NCBI RefSeq assembly: GCF_031656215.1
Contig: NZ_CP134228.1
Location: forward strand, 4,731,001 to 4,795,000
Reading direction: 5' to 3'
DNA length: 64,000 bases
From: Mesorhizobium koreense
GTDB lineage: Bacteria > Pseudomonadota > Alphaproteobacteria > Rhizobiales > Rhizobiaceae
A program made the translations under genes and the position numbers. The notes beneath the pieces were generated by a model, which did no database searches, was not told the origin of the DNA, and saw only the letters and a list, made by a program, of their open reading frames with translations. This document shows positions 44,656-54,005 of the stretch, piece by piece (within the stretch, counting starts at the first letter, position 1; each line of letters begins with the position of its first letter).

Positions 44656-46092
44656 ATGCAGATAACCTCCCCTCGCTTCAAGCAGAACGCGCGCGCCGCA
44701 CTTGCCGATCCGCAATTGCAGAAGGCGATGAGCAATGTGCGCTCCGGCTTCATCGACAAGCGGCAGGCGGCGGTTGACGCACTGCCGGAGTTCGATGCGC
44801 TGCGCGACAATGCCCGCGCCATCAAGGACCATGCGCTCGCCAATCTCGACCTCTACCTCGAAGCCTACGAGGCGAAGGTTCGGGCGGCAGGCGGCTTCGT
44901 GCACTGGGCGGAGACAGCGGAAGACGCGCGCAACATCATCCTCGACATCTGCCGCGCGGCGGGCGCCCGCACCGTGACCAAGGGCAAGTCGATGATCACG
45001 GAGGAGATCGGGCTGAACGAGTTCTTCGAGAAGAACAGCGTCAAGCCGGTCGAGACCGATCTCGGCGAGTACATCATCCAGCTGCGCGGCGAGCATCCGA
45101 GCCACATCATTGCGCCGGCGGTGCACCTCAACAAGGAGCAGGTGGAGGAGGATTTCCGCCGGGTGCACGACCACCTGCCGGCTTCGCGCGACCTGTCGGA
45201 GCCGGAGGCGCTGCTCGGCGAGGCAAGGCGGGTGCTGCGGGCGGCCTATTTCGACGCGGATGTCGGCATCACCGGGGCGAATTTCCTCGTCGCCGAGACA
45301 GGCTCCTCGATCATCGTCACCAACGAGGGAAACGGCGACCTGACGCAGATCCTGCCCAAGGTGCATATCGTTCTGGCGTCGCTGGAAAAGATCGTGCCGA
45401 CGCTGGAGGACGCGGCGCAGATCCTGCGCGTGCTGGCGCGCTCGGCGACCGGGCAGGACATGAGCGTCTACACGACCGTCTCGACGGGGCCTCGGCGGGC
45501 TGGCGATCCTGACGGACCGGAGGAATACCATGTGGTGCTCCTCGACAACGGCCGCTCCTCGATGCTCGGCACGGAGTTCCAGGACATGCTGCGCTGCATA
45601 CGCTGCGGCGCCTGCATGAACCATTGCCCGGTCTATCACGAGATCGGCGGCCACGCCTATGGCTGGGTCTATCCGGGGCCGATGGGCGCGGTGCTGACGC
45701 CGGCGCTGATCGGCGTCGACAAGGCAGGCCATTTGCCGAACGCCTCGACCTTCTGCGGGCGCTGTGAGAGCGTGTGTCCGATGCGTATCCCGCTGCCGAA
45801 GATGATGCGGCACTGGCGCGAGCGCGAGTTCGAGCGCGGGCTGAACCCGGCGACGGTGCGTGGCGGGCTGAAATTCTGGGCTTTCTTCGCCAAGCGGCCG
45901 TGGCTCTACCGGCTAGCCACGTCGATGGCGATCCCTGCCCTTTCGCTCTTCGGCGGGCGGAAGGGCCGCTTCCGCTCGCTGCCGCTTGCCGGTGGCTGGA
46001 CGAAACATCGCGACCTGCCGGCGCCGGAAAGCCGCACCTTCATGCAGCAATGGCGCGGCCGCGAGGTGCAAAAGCAGGGAGCCGTGCGATGA
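44656..46092 (+). CDS. lutB: Lactate utilisation iron-sulfur protein LutB
   Basis: LUD-domain protein with ferredoxin-type 4Fe-4S motifs CIRCGACMNHCP (residue ~316) and CGRCESVCPMRIP (~373). N-terminal LUD part has TKGKSMITEEIGLNEFF and GANFLVAETGS. Passes electrons from lactate oxidation. ATG 44656 follows GGAGG at 8 nt. Overlaps lutC by 4 bp. Confidence 0.94.
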   Translation: MQITSPRFKQNARAALADPQLQKAMSNVRSGFIDKRQAAVDALPEFDALRDNARAIKDHALANLDLYLEAYEAKVRAAGGFVHWAETAEDARNIILDICRAAGARTVTKGKSMITEEIGLNEFFEKNSVKPVETDLGEYIIQLRGEHPSHIIAPAVHLNKEQVEEDFRRVHDHLPASRDLSEPEALLGEARRVLRAAYFDADVGITGANFLVAETGSSIIVTNEGNGDLTQILPKVHIVLASLEKIVPTLEDAAQILRVLARSATGQDMSVYTTVSTGPRRAGDPDGPEEYHVVLLDNGRSSMLGTEFQDMLRCIRCGACMNHCPVYHEIGGHAYGWVYPGPMGAVLTPALIGVDKAGHLPNASTFCGRCESVCPMRIPLPKMMRHWREREFERGLNPATVRGGLKFWAFFAKRPWLYRLATSMAIPALSLFGGRKGRFRSLPLAGGWTKHRDLPAPESRTFMQQWRGREVQKQGAVR

Positions 46093-46763
46093 GCGGTCGC
46101 GAGGCGATCCTCGCCAAGGTCAGGAAGTCGCTCGGCGGCGGGCAGAACGACGCGGCGCGGCTGGCTGCGGTGGAAGCGCGGCTCGACAAGGCGCCGAAGG
46201 GGGTCATCCCCGAACGCGGCCAACTCGACGACAAGGCGCGCCGGCGGCTGTTCGTCGCGATGGCCGAGAGGGTCTCGGCAAGCGTTCGGCAAGTGAAGTC
46301 CCATGACGACGTGCCGAAGGCGGTGGCCGAATATCTGCGCTCACGCAATCTGCCGGCGGCAATCCGGGTGGGCGCCGACGAGCGGCTGGCGCAGATGCCA
46401 TGGGCCAAACAGAAGGCGCTCAACGTGAAGCACGGCGCCTCTGACGGCGACGACGAGGCCGGTGTCAGCCATGCCTTCGGCGCCATCGCGGAAAGCGGCA
46501 CGCTGGCGCTGACCTCCGGCGGCGACAACCCGACCACGATCAACTTCCTGCCCGAGCACCACATCGTCGTCGTGGACGCCAATGATGTGGCCGGCGACAT
46601 GGAGACAGTGCTGGCGAAGCTGCGCCGGCAATACGGCAAGGGCGAGATGCCGCGCACGCTGAACTTCATTACCGGCCCGTCGCGCTCCGGCGATATCGAG
46701 CAGAAGCTGCTTCTCGGTGCGCATGGCCCGCGGGCGCTGCACATCATCATGGTGGGCGGGTAG
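46089..46763 (+). CDS. lutC: Lactate utilisation protein LutC
   Basis: LUD-domain protein (DUF162) of ~224 residues; family segments SHAFGAIAESGTLAL, LPEHHIVVVDANDV, and FITGPSRSGDIEQKLLLGAHGP. Third member of LutABC. Start overlaps the lutB stop (ATGA), showing coupling. Confidence 0.94.
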   Translation: MSGREAILAKVRKSLGGGQNDAARLAAVEARLDKAPKGVIPERGQLDDKARRRLFVAMAERVSASVRQVKSHDDVPKAVAEYLRSRNLPAAIRVGADERLAQMPWAKQKALNVKHGASDGDDEAGVSHAFGAIAESGTLALTSGGDNPTTINFLPEHHIVVVDANDVAGDMETVLAKLRRQYGKGEMPRTLNFITGPSRSGDIEQKLLLGAHGPRALHIIMVGG

Positions 46764-46778
46764 ACCGGGCGGCTGTCG

Positions 46779-47534
46779 GTGGCCGGCATCCACTTTCTCG
46801 ACGCATGCGGTCCGGACGGGATGCGGCTCTACGCCATCGGCGACGTCCATGGAAGGCTCGACCTGCTCGAAGCCATGCATGAGCGCATCCGCGCCGATAT
46901 CGCGGCGCGCATGCCGGCAGACTGGCGCATCATCCATCTCGGTGATTACACGGACCGCGGTCCTTCCTCGAAGGGCGTGCTCGATTTCCTGATCGCAGCC
47001 GGGACGCGCGACCGCCGCATCATCTCCCTGATGGGCAACCATGACTGGGGAGTGCTGGAATTCCTCGCCGAGCCGAACCCCTACGGCCTGTTCGCCACCA
47101 ATGGCGGGGAAGAGACGGCACGCTCCTACGGGGTGGAGCTACGGTTTTCACCTGTCCCGGCACTCATGGAAGGCCATACGAAGTTGCGCGCCGCGGTACC
47201 GGAAGAGCATGCCGCCTTCCTCCGCTCGTTACCGCGTTCCGCCACCTTCGGCGATTTCTTCTTCTGCCATGCCGGCATCCGGCCGGGCACATCGCTGGAA
47301 CGGCAGGACCCGCACGACCTGATCTGGATCAGGCACGAATTCCTCGACCATCCGGCGCTTTATGAAAAAGTGGTGGTCCACGGCCACACGCCCTCGGACG
47401 AGCCCGAGATTATGGCGAACCGGATCAATGTCGACACGGGCGCGTTCTATTCAGGCGTGCTCACCTGCGCCATCATGGACGGGCAGGACAAGATGCTGAT
47501 GGACGTGCGCGGTGCGCCGGATTCGCGGTATTAA
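46779..47534 (+). CDS. PPP-family metallophosphatase (Ser/Thr phosphatase-like)
   Basis: Metallophosphoesterase with the full PPP motif set: GDVHGRLD (~residues 21-28), GDYTDRGPSSKG (~55-66) and GNHDWGV (~86), plus late metal ligands in FCHAGIRPG and VHGHTPS. 251 residues, like bacterial PrpA/PrpB-type protein phosphatases or Ap4A hydrolases. GTG 46779 is 15 bp after lutC; GTG start with an internal ATG 46821 (MRLYAIGDVHG) as an alternative. Probably the last gene of the lut transcript. Confidence 0.88.
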   Translation: MAGIHFLDACGPDGMRLYAIGDVHGRLDLLEAMHERIRADIAARMPADWRIIHLGDYTDRGPSSKGVLDFLIAAGTRDRRIISLMGNHDWGVLEFLAEPNPYGLFATNGGEETARSYGVELRFSPVPALMEGHTKLRAAVPEEHAAFLRSLPRSATFGDFFFCHAGIRPGTSLERQDPHDLIWIRHEFLDHPALYEKVVVHGHTPSDEPEIMANRINVDTGAFYSGVLTCAIMDGQDKMLMDVRGAPDSRY

Positions 47535-47671
47535 CGGACCGCCGCGACGACGCCGTAGCCGTCGACCACGGCGTGCTTGGTGGATGCGTCGGCACTGTAG
47601 ATGCCGGCCCCCCATACAAGAATTGCGGACAGCATTACGAAGGACAGAAGCGCTGCTTTCACGGGGGTCAT
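47531..47671 (-). CDS. Small secreted or membrane peptide, 46 residues
   Basis: Short frame of unknown family: one hydrophobic segment (VKAALLSFVMLSAILVWGAG) and a C-terminus ASTKHAVVDGYGVVAAVR. Its 3' end overlaps the phosphatase gene by 4 bp on the opposite strand. The ribosome-binding site is weak. Coding status is uncertain; a frame extends to 47713. Confidence 0.4.
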   Translation of the reverse strand: MTPVKAALLSFVMLSAILVWGAGIYSADASTKHAVVDGYGVVAAVR

Positions 47672-48071
47672 CTCGGTTTGTGTCCTGTCACTTCGCACGA
47701 TCAAAGTTACCAAAATCTTGCCGACAAACGCCGCAAAGAGGACAAAGTTGCCTCAATTCCGATTTTTTCCGTTCAATGGAAGCGGCCGTTGCCGGATGGC
47801 CACATAAGGCCGGCAGGGCTCGCCGAAAAGAGGCCCGACGCACTCTTCGACGACAAATTTTCGGACGTGTTAAAAAGGCAACGGGAAGCAGTGTTCCCGT
47901 GGGATCACGGCAGTCAAGGCGCGGACCGAGGCAAGGCCGACGCATCGACAACCGAGCCGTGGCGGAGCCGTATCCGAACACCAATATTTTCGGTCGAGCG
48001 TGGTATCCGCTACTTAACGGACTTGGCCGACACGCCGATACATCCTCATTCGAGTCAGGAAGGACGATGCC
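47672..48071. other. Intergenic region without clear gene
   Basis: About 400 bp. Only a hairpin ACGGGAA/TTCCCGT at 47881-47900 with a nearby A-run on its left (T-run in the minus strand) stands out. It could be a minus-strand terminator of an unseen small transcript. Nothing else supported. Confidence 0.4.
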
Positions 48072-48491
48072 GTGAGTCGCGATGGCAGCATACGTTTCGC
48101 CTCGGAAGACAAGCTGGATGCCCAGGAGTTCCGTCGTGTCCTGATCGACTCAGGCTTGGCAACTATTCGCCCGGTCGAGGATCCGGAACGGCTTGCCCGC
48201 ATGTTGGGAAATGCGAACCTTATTGTCACCGCTCGACGGGAGGACGGCGAACTCATCGGCGTCGCCCGCTGCATCACCGACCATTGCTGGTGCTGCTATC
48301 TCTCCGATCTTGCGGTTTCGTCAACTGCAAAGGGCCTGGGTATCGGTCGAGGGCTGGTCGCCGAAGTGCGCCAGCGGCTTGGGCCGGAAGTGGCTATCTT
48401 CCTGGCGTCGGTGCCCGACGCGGCCGGCTTTTATGAACGAATCGGGATGGCGCGCATGGAAGACACGTTCTGGCTCGAGCGGGAACGGTAG
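48072..48491 (+). CDS. GNAT family N-acetyltransferase
   Basis: 139-residue acetyltransferase of the GNAT fold. Motif A region AVSSTAKGLGIGRGLVAEV carries the acetyl-CoA pyrophosphate-binding Q/R-x-x-G-x-G/A pattern (KGLGIG), followed by ASVPDAAGFYERIGM. Substrate unknown. GTG start; AGGAAGG lies ~9 nt upstream. Confidence 0.88.
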   Translation: MSRDGSIRFASEDKLDAQEFRRVLIDSGLATIRPVEDPERLARMLGNANLIVTARREDGELIGVARCITDHCWCCYLSDLAVSSTAKGLGIGRGLVAEVRQRLGPEVAIFLASVPDAAGFYERIGMARMEDTFWLERER

Positions 48492-48496
48492 CCCTC

Positions 48497-49144
48497 ATGC
48501 CCCTTCAGAACCGTGTCGATCCTTTCGGTGATATCCACGCCGTCGGGGCCCGCGGGCTCTTTACGGGCAATCGCGGCGTGATCCACGACCCGGCGACGAA
48601 GACGCTTCTTTCGCGGCGCTGGGCGACGAAGGCCTGGATCATCTGCGAATGCGAGTTCCGCGGCCGCCGGCGCGAGGTGATGGGCCGCAACGCGCCATCG
48701 GGTAACGCCGGCTGGACCGAACTCTTCTTCCTCGACGAGGTGACGGCGCTGGCGGCCGGACACCGGCCCTGCTTCTACTGCCGGCGCAGCCGCGCCAAGG
48801 AATTCGCCGAATGCTACGCCGATGCCTTCGGGATCGCCGGGCCGAGGGCAACGGAAATCGATGCGCGGCTGCATGGAGAGCGGCTTGCTTCCGGGGGATC
48901 GCTACAGGCGGTGGGTAAGGCGGAAATCGCGCGCCTGCCCGACGGCGCCATGATGGCTGTCGGCCACCGCGCCTTCACCCTGCACCGCGGGAAGCTGTGG
49001 GAATGGGATTTCGAAGGCTGGCGCCACGAATCAGTTGACCCGGCCGAGCTCGGCCCCGACGCAAAGCTGCTTACGCCGCCGACGACACTGGCCGTGCTGC
49101 GCAGCGGATTTCGGCCAATCTGGCATCCAAGCATCGGCGATTGA
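48497..49144 (+). CDS. Conserved hypothetical protein with HRPCFYCRR motif
   Basis: 215 residues, no named family recognised. Conserved-looking features are an N-terminal FGDIHAVGARGLFTGNRGVIH, the Arg-rich middle, a HRPCFYCRRSRAKEF segment (two Cys that could bind metal) and a WxEWDFEGW-like Trp-rich part near the C-terminus. Cytoplasmic, no membrane segment. Starts 5 bp after the GNAT gene, so co-transcribed. Confidence 0.75.
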   Translation: MPLQNRVDPFGDIHAVGARGLFTGNRGVIHDPATKTLLSRRWATKAWIICECEFRGRRREVMGRNAPSGNAGWTELFFLDEVTALAAGHRPCFYCRRSRAKEFAECYADAFGIAGPRATEIDARLHGERLASGGSLQAVGKAEIARLPDGAMMAVGHRAFTLHRGKLWEWDFEGWRHESVDPAELGPDAKLLTPPTTLAVLRSGFRPIWHPSIGD

Positions 49145-49151
49145 AAGCCGC

Positions 49152-49598
49152 CTAACGGTGCTCGTCGAGGACTTTCCGCACCGCTTTCAGGGCGGGGAGC
49201 ATCGCGGAGATTTCAGCGAGCGGCAATTCGCCTGAAAGCTCCGCTACTTCCGGCACCAGCCGGGCAAGCGCGGCATCCCGCGCCGCTACGCCCTCTTCCG
49301 TCAGAGAGACGAGCTTTGAGCGTCCGTCGTCGCCGGCGGCACGCACCGACACGAAGCGCTTCTTCTCCAGCCGCTTCACCGTATTGGTGATGGCACCGCG
49401 CGTGACCTGCAGGGCAGCGGCAAGCCTGGCCGGCGTCCATTCCCCGCCGAGCCTGCTCAGATGGTGCAGCATGACGAACTGCGCGAGGCTCATGCCTTCG
49501 GGAAGCTGCCGCTCTATCGCCGCTTCGTTCAACTGGGCGATAATACCGATCTCGGTGAAGAAATCGAACAGTTCCTCGATCCGAGCATCGTCCGTCAT
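49152..49598 (-). CDS. MarR-family regulator
   Basis: 148-residue winged-helix regulator (LAQFVMLHHLSRLGGEWTPARLAAALQVTRGAITNTVKRLEKKRFV). Its ATG overlaps the stop of the nitroreductase-like gene, so both share the promoter upstream of the latter. A perfect palindrome there is the likely binding site, suggesting autoregulation. No Cys is visible in the protein, so ligand rather than thiol sensing is more likely. Confidence 0.9.
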   Translation of the reverse strand: MTDDARIEELFDFFTEIGIIAQLNEAAIERQLPEGMSLAQFVMLHHLSRLGGEWTPARLAAALQVTRGAITNTVKRLEKKRFVSVRAAGDDGRSKLVSLTEEGVAARDAALARLVPEVAELSGELPLAEISAMLPALKAVRKVLDEHR

Positions 49599-50743
49599 CA
49601 GGCCCGTATCCGGCTTTCATATGGCCAGCGTGGCGCCGGCTCGACCGCCGGACCATAGCCCAGCCGCACGAACATTTGCAGGGCCTGATCGGACCCGATG
49701 CCGAGTTCATGGCGCATGTCCCGATAGTGGCCGGCCATCTCGGGATATTCCTGCAGCGCCTGGCTGAGCGGCTGCATGGAAAGACTCGCCGCCGTTGCCG
49801 CAAGGCAGAAACGGAGATAATCGCGTCCAGCCGCGATCTGGCCGGCACGGCTATTGCCGTCGGTGACAAGCCAGGCAAAGGCGGCTGAGCTTTCGATCTG
49901 CGCGCGCTCGTCGTTGCGTTCGCGTTTTGAAACGGACGAACGCGAATCGAGAAGGTCGACAGGGTCGAACAGGCCGAGTTCGTATGCGCCTTCGACGACA
50001 GGCCCGGCGAGCGCGATGCCGTCCGGTCGTAAGTCGATCTCGGCCTTGCCGACACGCAGCGCGTCGACCGTTTCCCATGTCTTGCGCGGCAGTCCCATCT
50101 CGGTCGCCAGCGCGGCGATGGCAAGCGACGAAAGCGCCTTGCGGCGGGCCGGATCATTCGTCCAGTTCATCCGCACTATGCGGGCGGCGCCGGCCGCCTG
50201 GCCCAGCACTTCCGCTGTAACCGGCCGGCCATCATAAACCTGGCGGTTGGTACGCCGCCTTTGCACGTAGCCAAAGAGCGGGTCCCTGCCGATACCTTTG
50301 TCCTTGCGGAAGCGGACTTGTGCCACCGGGCGCCTGTCGAGCCGGGGATGCGGCTCGCCTTCCGGGAAAGCCGTGATCTCCGCGCGCCAGCCACGTTCGG
50401 CCGCCGTCATGGATAGGATTTCGAGGAAGGCCCCGAGACCGATCGTGATCTGCCGATCGAATGGATCGGTCTCAGGCAGCCGGCGGTCGAGTTGGCAATA
50501 GAGCGTCAGGCTGTCCGTTCCATTGAACTCGACCAGCCAAGGCTGGCGATTGTGCGGATTGGGCGCCAGAATCGCGTAGGAAAGCGCTTCGCGGCGGATA
50601 TCCGTGTCGTCGATGCCGGCCACACGCCATGGCGCGCGCGCCGAAGCCGGGTCGCGGGTTCCCGCCCAGGCGCCACCGGCCGCCGCCGCCAATACGACGC
50701 CGCCGCCGAGAATATGGATGAAATTCCTTCTGGAGAGTGTCAT
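49598..50743 (-). CDS. Tat-exported nitroreductase-like (Acg family) protein
   Basis: Twin-arginine signal (SRRNFIHILGGG) followed by Ala-rich hydrophobic region, then an FMN-dependent nitroreductase fold of the Acg-like type (APNPHNRQPWLVEF; RRTNRQVYDGRPV; the C-terminal RLGYGP). Probably exported to the periplasm with its flavin bound. First gene of a two-gene unit with the MarR regulator, which suggests a response to xenobiotic or quinone-type compounds; that is inference. Confidence 0.82.
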   Translation of the reverse strand: MTLSRRNFIHILGGGVVLAAAAGGAWAGTRDPASARAPWRVAGIDDTDIRREALSYAILAPNPHNRQPWLVEFNGTDSLTLYCQLDRRLPETDPFDRQITIGLGAFLEILSMTAAERGWRAEITAFPEGEPHPRLDRRPVAQVRFRKDKGIGRDPLFGYVQRRRTNRQVYDGRPVTAEVLGQAAGAARIVRMNWTNDPARRKALSSLAIAALATEMGLPRKTWETVDALRVGKAEIDLRPDGIALAGPVVEGAYELGLFDPVDLLDSRSSVSKRERNDERAQIESSAAFAWLVTDGNSRAGQIAAGRDYLRFCLAATAASLSMQPLSQALQEYPEMAGHYRDMRHELGIGSDQALQMFVRLGYGPAVEPAPRWPYESRIRA

Positions 50744-50762
50744 CGCTCGTCTCCTGAACTGA

Positions 50763-50794
50763 TTTAATACTAAACTACATAGTTTAACATTAAA
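50763..50794. promoter_or_regulatory. Palindromic operator, probably for the MarR regulator
   Basis: TTTAATACTAAACT and AGTTTAACATTAAA face each other across 4 bp. The inner (TAAACT/AGTTTA) and outer (TTTAAT/ATTAAA) parts are both perfectly inverted. It lies 20 bp before the nitroreductase start and between two divergent genes. Confidence 0.8.
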
Positions 50795-50869
50795 TCGGTT
50801 TCAAGACTCCGAGATTGAAGGATTGCGACCACCGCTTGACGGCCCGCCTGCCCTGCCGCATCAGGGGCC

Positions 50870-51604
50870 ATGCGTGCCAATTACCGGATGCAGCGGCTCT
50901 ACGTGCCGGACGACCTCGCCGAAGGACAGGCGGTCGAGCCGAGCCCGCAGCAGACGCACTACCTCCTCAACGTTCTGCGCCTTGGCGATGGCGCGGAAAT
51001 CCTGACCTTCAACGGCCGTGACGGCGAATGGCGGATGACGCTGACGTCGGCCGGCAAGAAGAAGATCATGCTGACACCGGTCGAGCAGACACGCCCGCAG
51101 CCTCCCCTGCCCGGCCTTCTCTATTGTTTCGCGCCGCTGAAACAGGGCCGGCTCGACTATCTGGTCCAGAAGGCGGTGGAGATGGGTGCGGGCGTGCTGC
51201 AGCCCGTCATCACACAGCATACGCAGGTGACGAAACTCGGCATCGAGCGGCTGCAGGCCAATGCGATCGAAGCCGCCGAGCAGTGCGGCATCCTCGCCAT
51301 CCCACAGGTCTGCGAACCGATGAAGCTGGAACGGCTGCTCGCAGACTGGGATGCGGCCCGGCGGCTGATCTTCTGCGACGAGGATGCCGGGACGGACAAT
51401 CCGTTGTCGACGCTTCAAGCTATCGCTGAACACAAACTCGGCTTGCTGGTGGGGCCGGAAGGCGGCTTCTCCGATGCGGAGCGAAAGGAATTGCGCGCGC
51501 TGCCCTTCGTCACTGCCATCCCGCTCGGCCCACGCATATTGCGCGCCGACACGGCGGCGGTGGCCGCACTCGCAGTCGTGCAGGCAACCATCGGCGACTG
51601 GTGA
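50870..51604 (+). CDS. rsmE: 16S rRNA (uracil(1498)-N3)-methyltransferase RsmE
   Basis: SPOUT-class methyltransferase acting on U1498 of 16S rRNA. C-terminal knot motifs [13 protein letters not shown] and [12 protein letters not shown] are complete; N-terminal PUA-like domain has the MQRLYVPDD start. 244 residues. ATG 50870 or ATG 50888 (MQRLY) are both plausible. Followed by gshA at 124 bp. Confidence 0.95.
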   Translation: MRANYRMQRLYVPDDLAEGQAVEPSPQQTHYLLNVLRLGDGAEILTFNGRDGEWRMTLTSAGKKKIMLTPVEQTRPQPPLPGLLYCFAPLKQGRLDYLVQKAVEMGAGVLQPVITQHTQVTKLGIERLQANAIEAAEQCGILAIPQVCEPMKLERLLADWDAARRLIFCDEDAGTDNPLSTLQAIAEHKLGLLVGPEGGFSDAERKELRALPFVTAIPLGPRILRADTAAVAALAVVQATIGDW

Positions 51605-51728
51605 AACCGGCAGGTCCCGGCGATCAAACCTTCTTCAGGCTGGGCCAAGATTTTTCGCTTGATCAAAGCGTTGCCCTTCGTCCATCAAGCGTCACCCGTG
51701 AAAGCGGCCGGCCGCAGGAGAGATATCC

Positions 51729-53102
51729 ATGGCACGCGATACCACCGATTCCCGGCCGATCGAGAAGATCGACGATCTCGTCGCCGACATCGCCAAAGGC
51801 TGCAAGCCGCGCGAGAAATGGCGGATCGGCACCGAGCATGAGAAATTCCCGTTCTATGTCGACGGCAACGCGCCCGTTCCTTATCCCGGCGGGCGCGGCA
51901 TCGAAGCGCTTCTGGAAGGAATGCGCGAAAAACTCGGCTGGGAACCTATCTTCGATGCCGGCAAACTGATCGGCCTCGGCGGGCCGACCGGCCAGGGCGC
52001 GATCAGCCTCGAACCCGGCGGGCAGTTCGAGCTTTCCGGCGCACCGCTGGAGACGATCCACCAGACCTGCCGCGAAGGCAACGCCCATCTGGCGCAATTG
52101 CGCGAGATCGCCGAGCCGCTCGGCATCCGCTTTCTCGGCCTTGGCGGCAGCCCGAAATGGACGCTTGCCGAAACGCCGCGCATGCCGAAATCGCGCTACG
52201 ACATCATGACCGCTTATATGCCGAAGGTCGGCACGCAAGGTCTCGACATGATGTACCGCACCTGCACGATCCAGGTGAATCTCGACTTCGAGAGCGAGGC
52301 GGACATGCGCCGCAAGATGCAGGTCGGCCTGAAGCTGCAGCCGCTCGCCACCGCGCTTTTCGCAAACTCGCCCTTCACGGACGGCAGGCCGAACGGACTG
52401 CAATCCTGGCGCGGCGACATCTGGCGCGACACCGACAACCAGCGCTCGGGCCTCAAGGAATTCTGCTTCGCGGCGGATTTCGGCTTTGCCGACTATGTCG
52501 AATGGGCGCTCGACGTGCCGATGTATTTCGTCATCCGCGGCGGCCGCTACCACGACATGACGCACATGACCTTCCGTCAGTTCATGGACGGCGCGGCACG
52601 CAACGAGGTGCCCGACGGCGAGGCGACGATGGGCGACTGGACCAATCACCTTTCAACCCTCTTTCCGGATGTCAGGCTGAAGCGCTTCCTGGAGATGCGC
52701 GGGGCGGACGGCGGCCCATGGCGGCGCATCTGCGCCCTGCCGGCCTTATGGGTTGGGCTGCTCTACGACGGAGAGGCACTCGACCAGATCGACGCGCTGA
52801 CGGCGAACTGGACCTACGAGGAAACCCGCGCCATGCGCGACGCCGTGCCGAAGGAAGGGCTCAACGTCACGATGCGCAATTCCTCGCTGCGCGAAATCGC
52901 ACGCGAGGTGCTCGGCATCTCGCGGCTCGGGCTCCTGAACCGCCGCCGGCTGAACAGCGACGGGTTCGACGAGACGCATTATCTCGCGCCGCTGGAAGAA
53001 GTCGTGGCGCGCGGCACGACCAGCGCCGAAGATATGGTGCGCGCCTATCACACGCGGTGGGGCGGCTCGATCGAACCTGTCTTCATGGAACAGGCGTATT
53101 GA
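51729..53102 (+). CDS. gshA: Glutamate-cysteine ligase, plant/alphaproteobacterial type
   Basis: First step of glutathione synthesis: ATP-dependent joining of glutamate gamma-carboxyl and cysteine. 457 residues with GCS2-fold motifs IGTEHEKFPFY, GQGAISLEPGGQFELSG and MMYRTCTIQVNLDFESE. This matches the plant-type enzymes of alphaproteobacteria rather than the E. coli type. ATG follows GGAGAG. Cytoplasmic. Confidence 0.95.
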   Translation: MARDTTDSRPIEKIDDLVADIAKGCKPREKWRIGTEHEKFPFYVDGNAPVPYPGGRGIEALLEGMREKLGWEPIFDAGKLIGLGGPTGQGAISLEPGGQFELSGAPLETIHQTCREGNAHLAQLREIAEPLGIRFLGLGGSPKWTLAETPRMPKSRYDIMTAYMPKVGTQGLDMMYRTCTIQVNLDFESEADMRRKMQVGLKLQPLATALFANSPFTDGRPNGLQSWRGDIWRDTDNQRSGLKEFCFAADFGFADYVEWALDVPMYFVIRGGRYHDMTHMTFRQFMDGAARNEVPDGEATMGDWTNHLSTLFPDVRLKRFLEMRGADGGPWRRICALPALWVGLLYDGEALDQIDALTANWTYEETRAMRDAVPKEGLNVTMRNSSLREIAREVLGISRLGLLNRRRLNSDGFDETHYLAPLEEVVARGTTSAEDMVRAYHTRWGGSIEPVFMEQAY

Positions 53103-53114
53103 GGGCGTCCTCGC

Positions 53115-53813
53115 TCAATATTCCAGCTTCGGATACCAGTCCGTGCCGCGACCTTCCGGCGTGGTGTCGAGCACGTTCCACAGAATCGCGAAGTCCGGCG
53201 CTCCACGCGGATCCTGGCCGGGATCGGACATGTCCCCCGTCATCTCCCCACCCCAGAAATGGCGGATCGTGCCGTCACGGCGCGTGAACACGTTGTAGGC
53301 CGGAATCTCCGAGCCATCGGGCAGAACGCCGAAATAGTCGCGCGAGTAGTTGCCGTTGAGATCGGTGTAAAGCGGCAGGTCCAGCCAGCCACGCTCTTTC
53401 TTCCAGGCTTTCAGCCGCTCCATCGGCGAACCAGCAACGACGGCGAGCGCGACCTTCTGCATGATGTCGGCGGCGTTGCCTTCCATCGTGTTCAAAAGAT
53501 TGGTGCACATCGGACACGGTCGCTCACGCATTGCTCCGAACATGAAACTGTAGACAATGAGCGTGTCCTTGCTGCCGAACAGGCCGGCGAAATCGGCCTT
53601 TCCCTTCTCGCCTTCAAAACGGTAATCGCCGATCACCTCGCCGCCCGGCGGCAGCGCCCGGCGCTGGGCCGCCACCCGCTCCAGATGGCGGCGCAATTCG
53701 ATCTCCTCGGCAAGAAGCACGGTGCGTGCGGCGCGGTATTCGGCACTTTCGTTCGGGAAACGGACCGGACCACTATGGGCAAGTTCTTCGGCGGGAATAA
53801 GTTTTTCGGACAT
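53115..53813 (-). CDS. DUF899 thioredoxin-like protein
   Basis: 232-residue protein of the DUF899 family, a thioredoxin-fold group without established function. Contains the segment MRERPCPMCTNLLNTMEG with a C-x-x-C pair and the later YNVFTRRDGTIRHFWG. Cytoplasmic. Converges on gshA. Confidence 0.88.
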   Translation of the reverse strand: MSEKLIPAEELAHSGPVRFPNESAEYRAARTVLLAEEIELRRHLERVAAQRRALPPGGEVIGDYRFEGEKGKADFAGLFGSKDTLIVYSFMFGAMRERPCPMCTNLLNTMEGNAADIMQKVALAVVAGSPMERLKAWKKERGWLDLPLYTDLNGNYSRDYFGVLPDGSEIPAYNVFTRRDGTIRHFWGGEMTGDMSDPGQDPRGAPDFAILWNVLDTTPEGRGTDWYPKLEY

Positions 53814-54005
53814 TTCGACCTCCGGAATCTACTGGGACCCGCCAGAGGACGAATGGGACACGCCAAAACCGACAGCGCATGAGCGAATTATGGCATCCGT
53901 CACTTCGGGAATGCGTCGGCCCTTCTGGCCCAATCGAATGGCGTTGTCATTGGCCTACGGACTGCTAGAGGCGAATGACGATCCGCAGGCGTCCGGCGAG
54001 GCCAG

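Noticed and set aside
44137-45813. 558-codon minus-strand frame opposite lutA/lutB and the repeat element
   Set aside because: Antisense shadow; lutB has intact Fe-S motifs on the plus strand.
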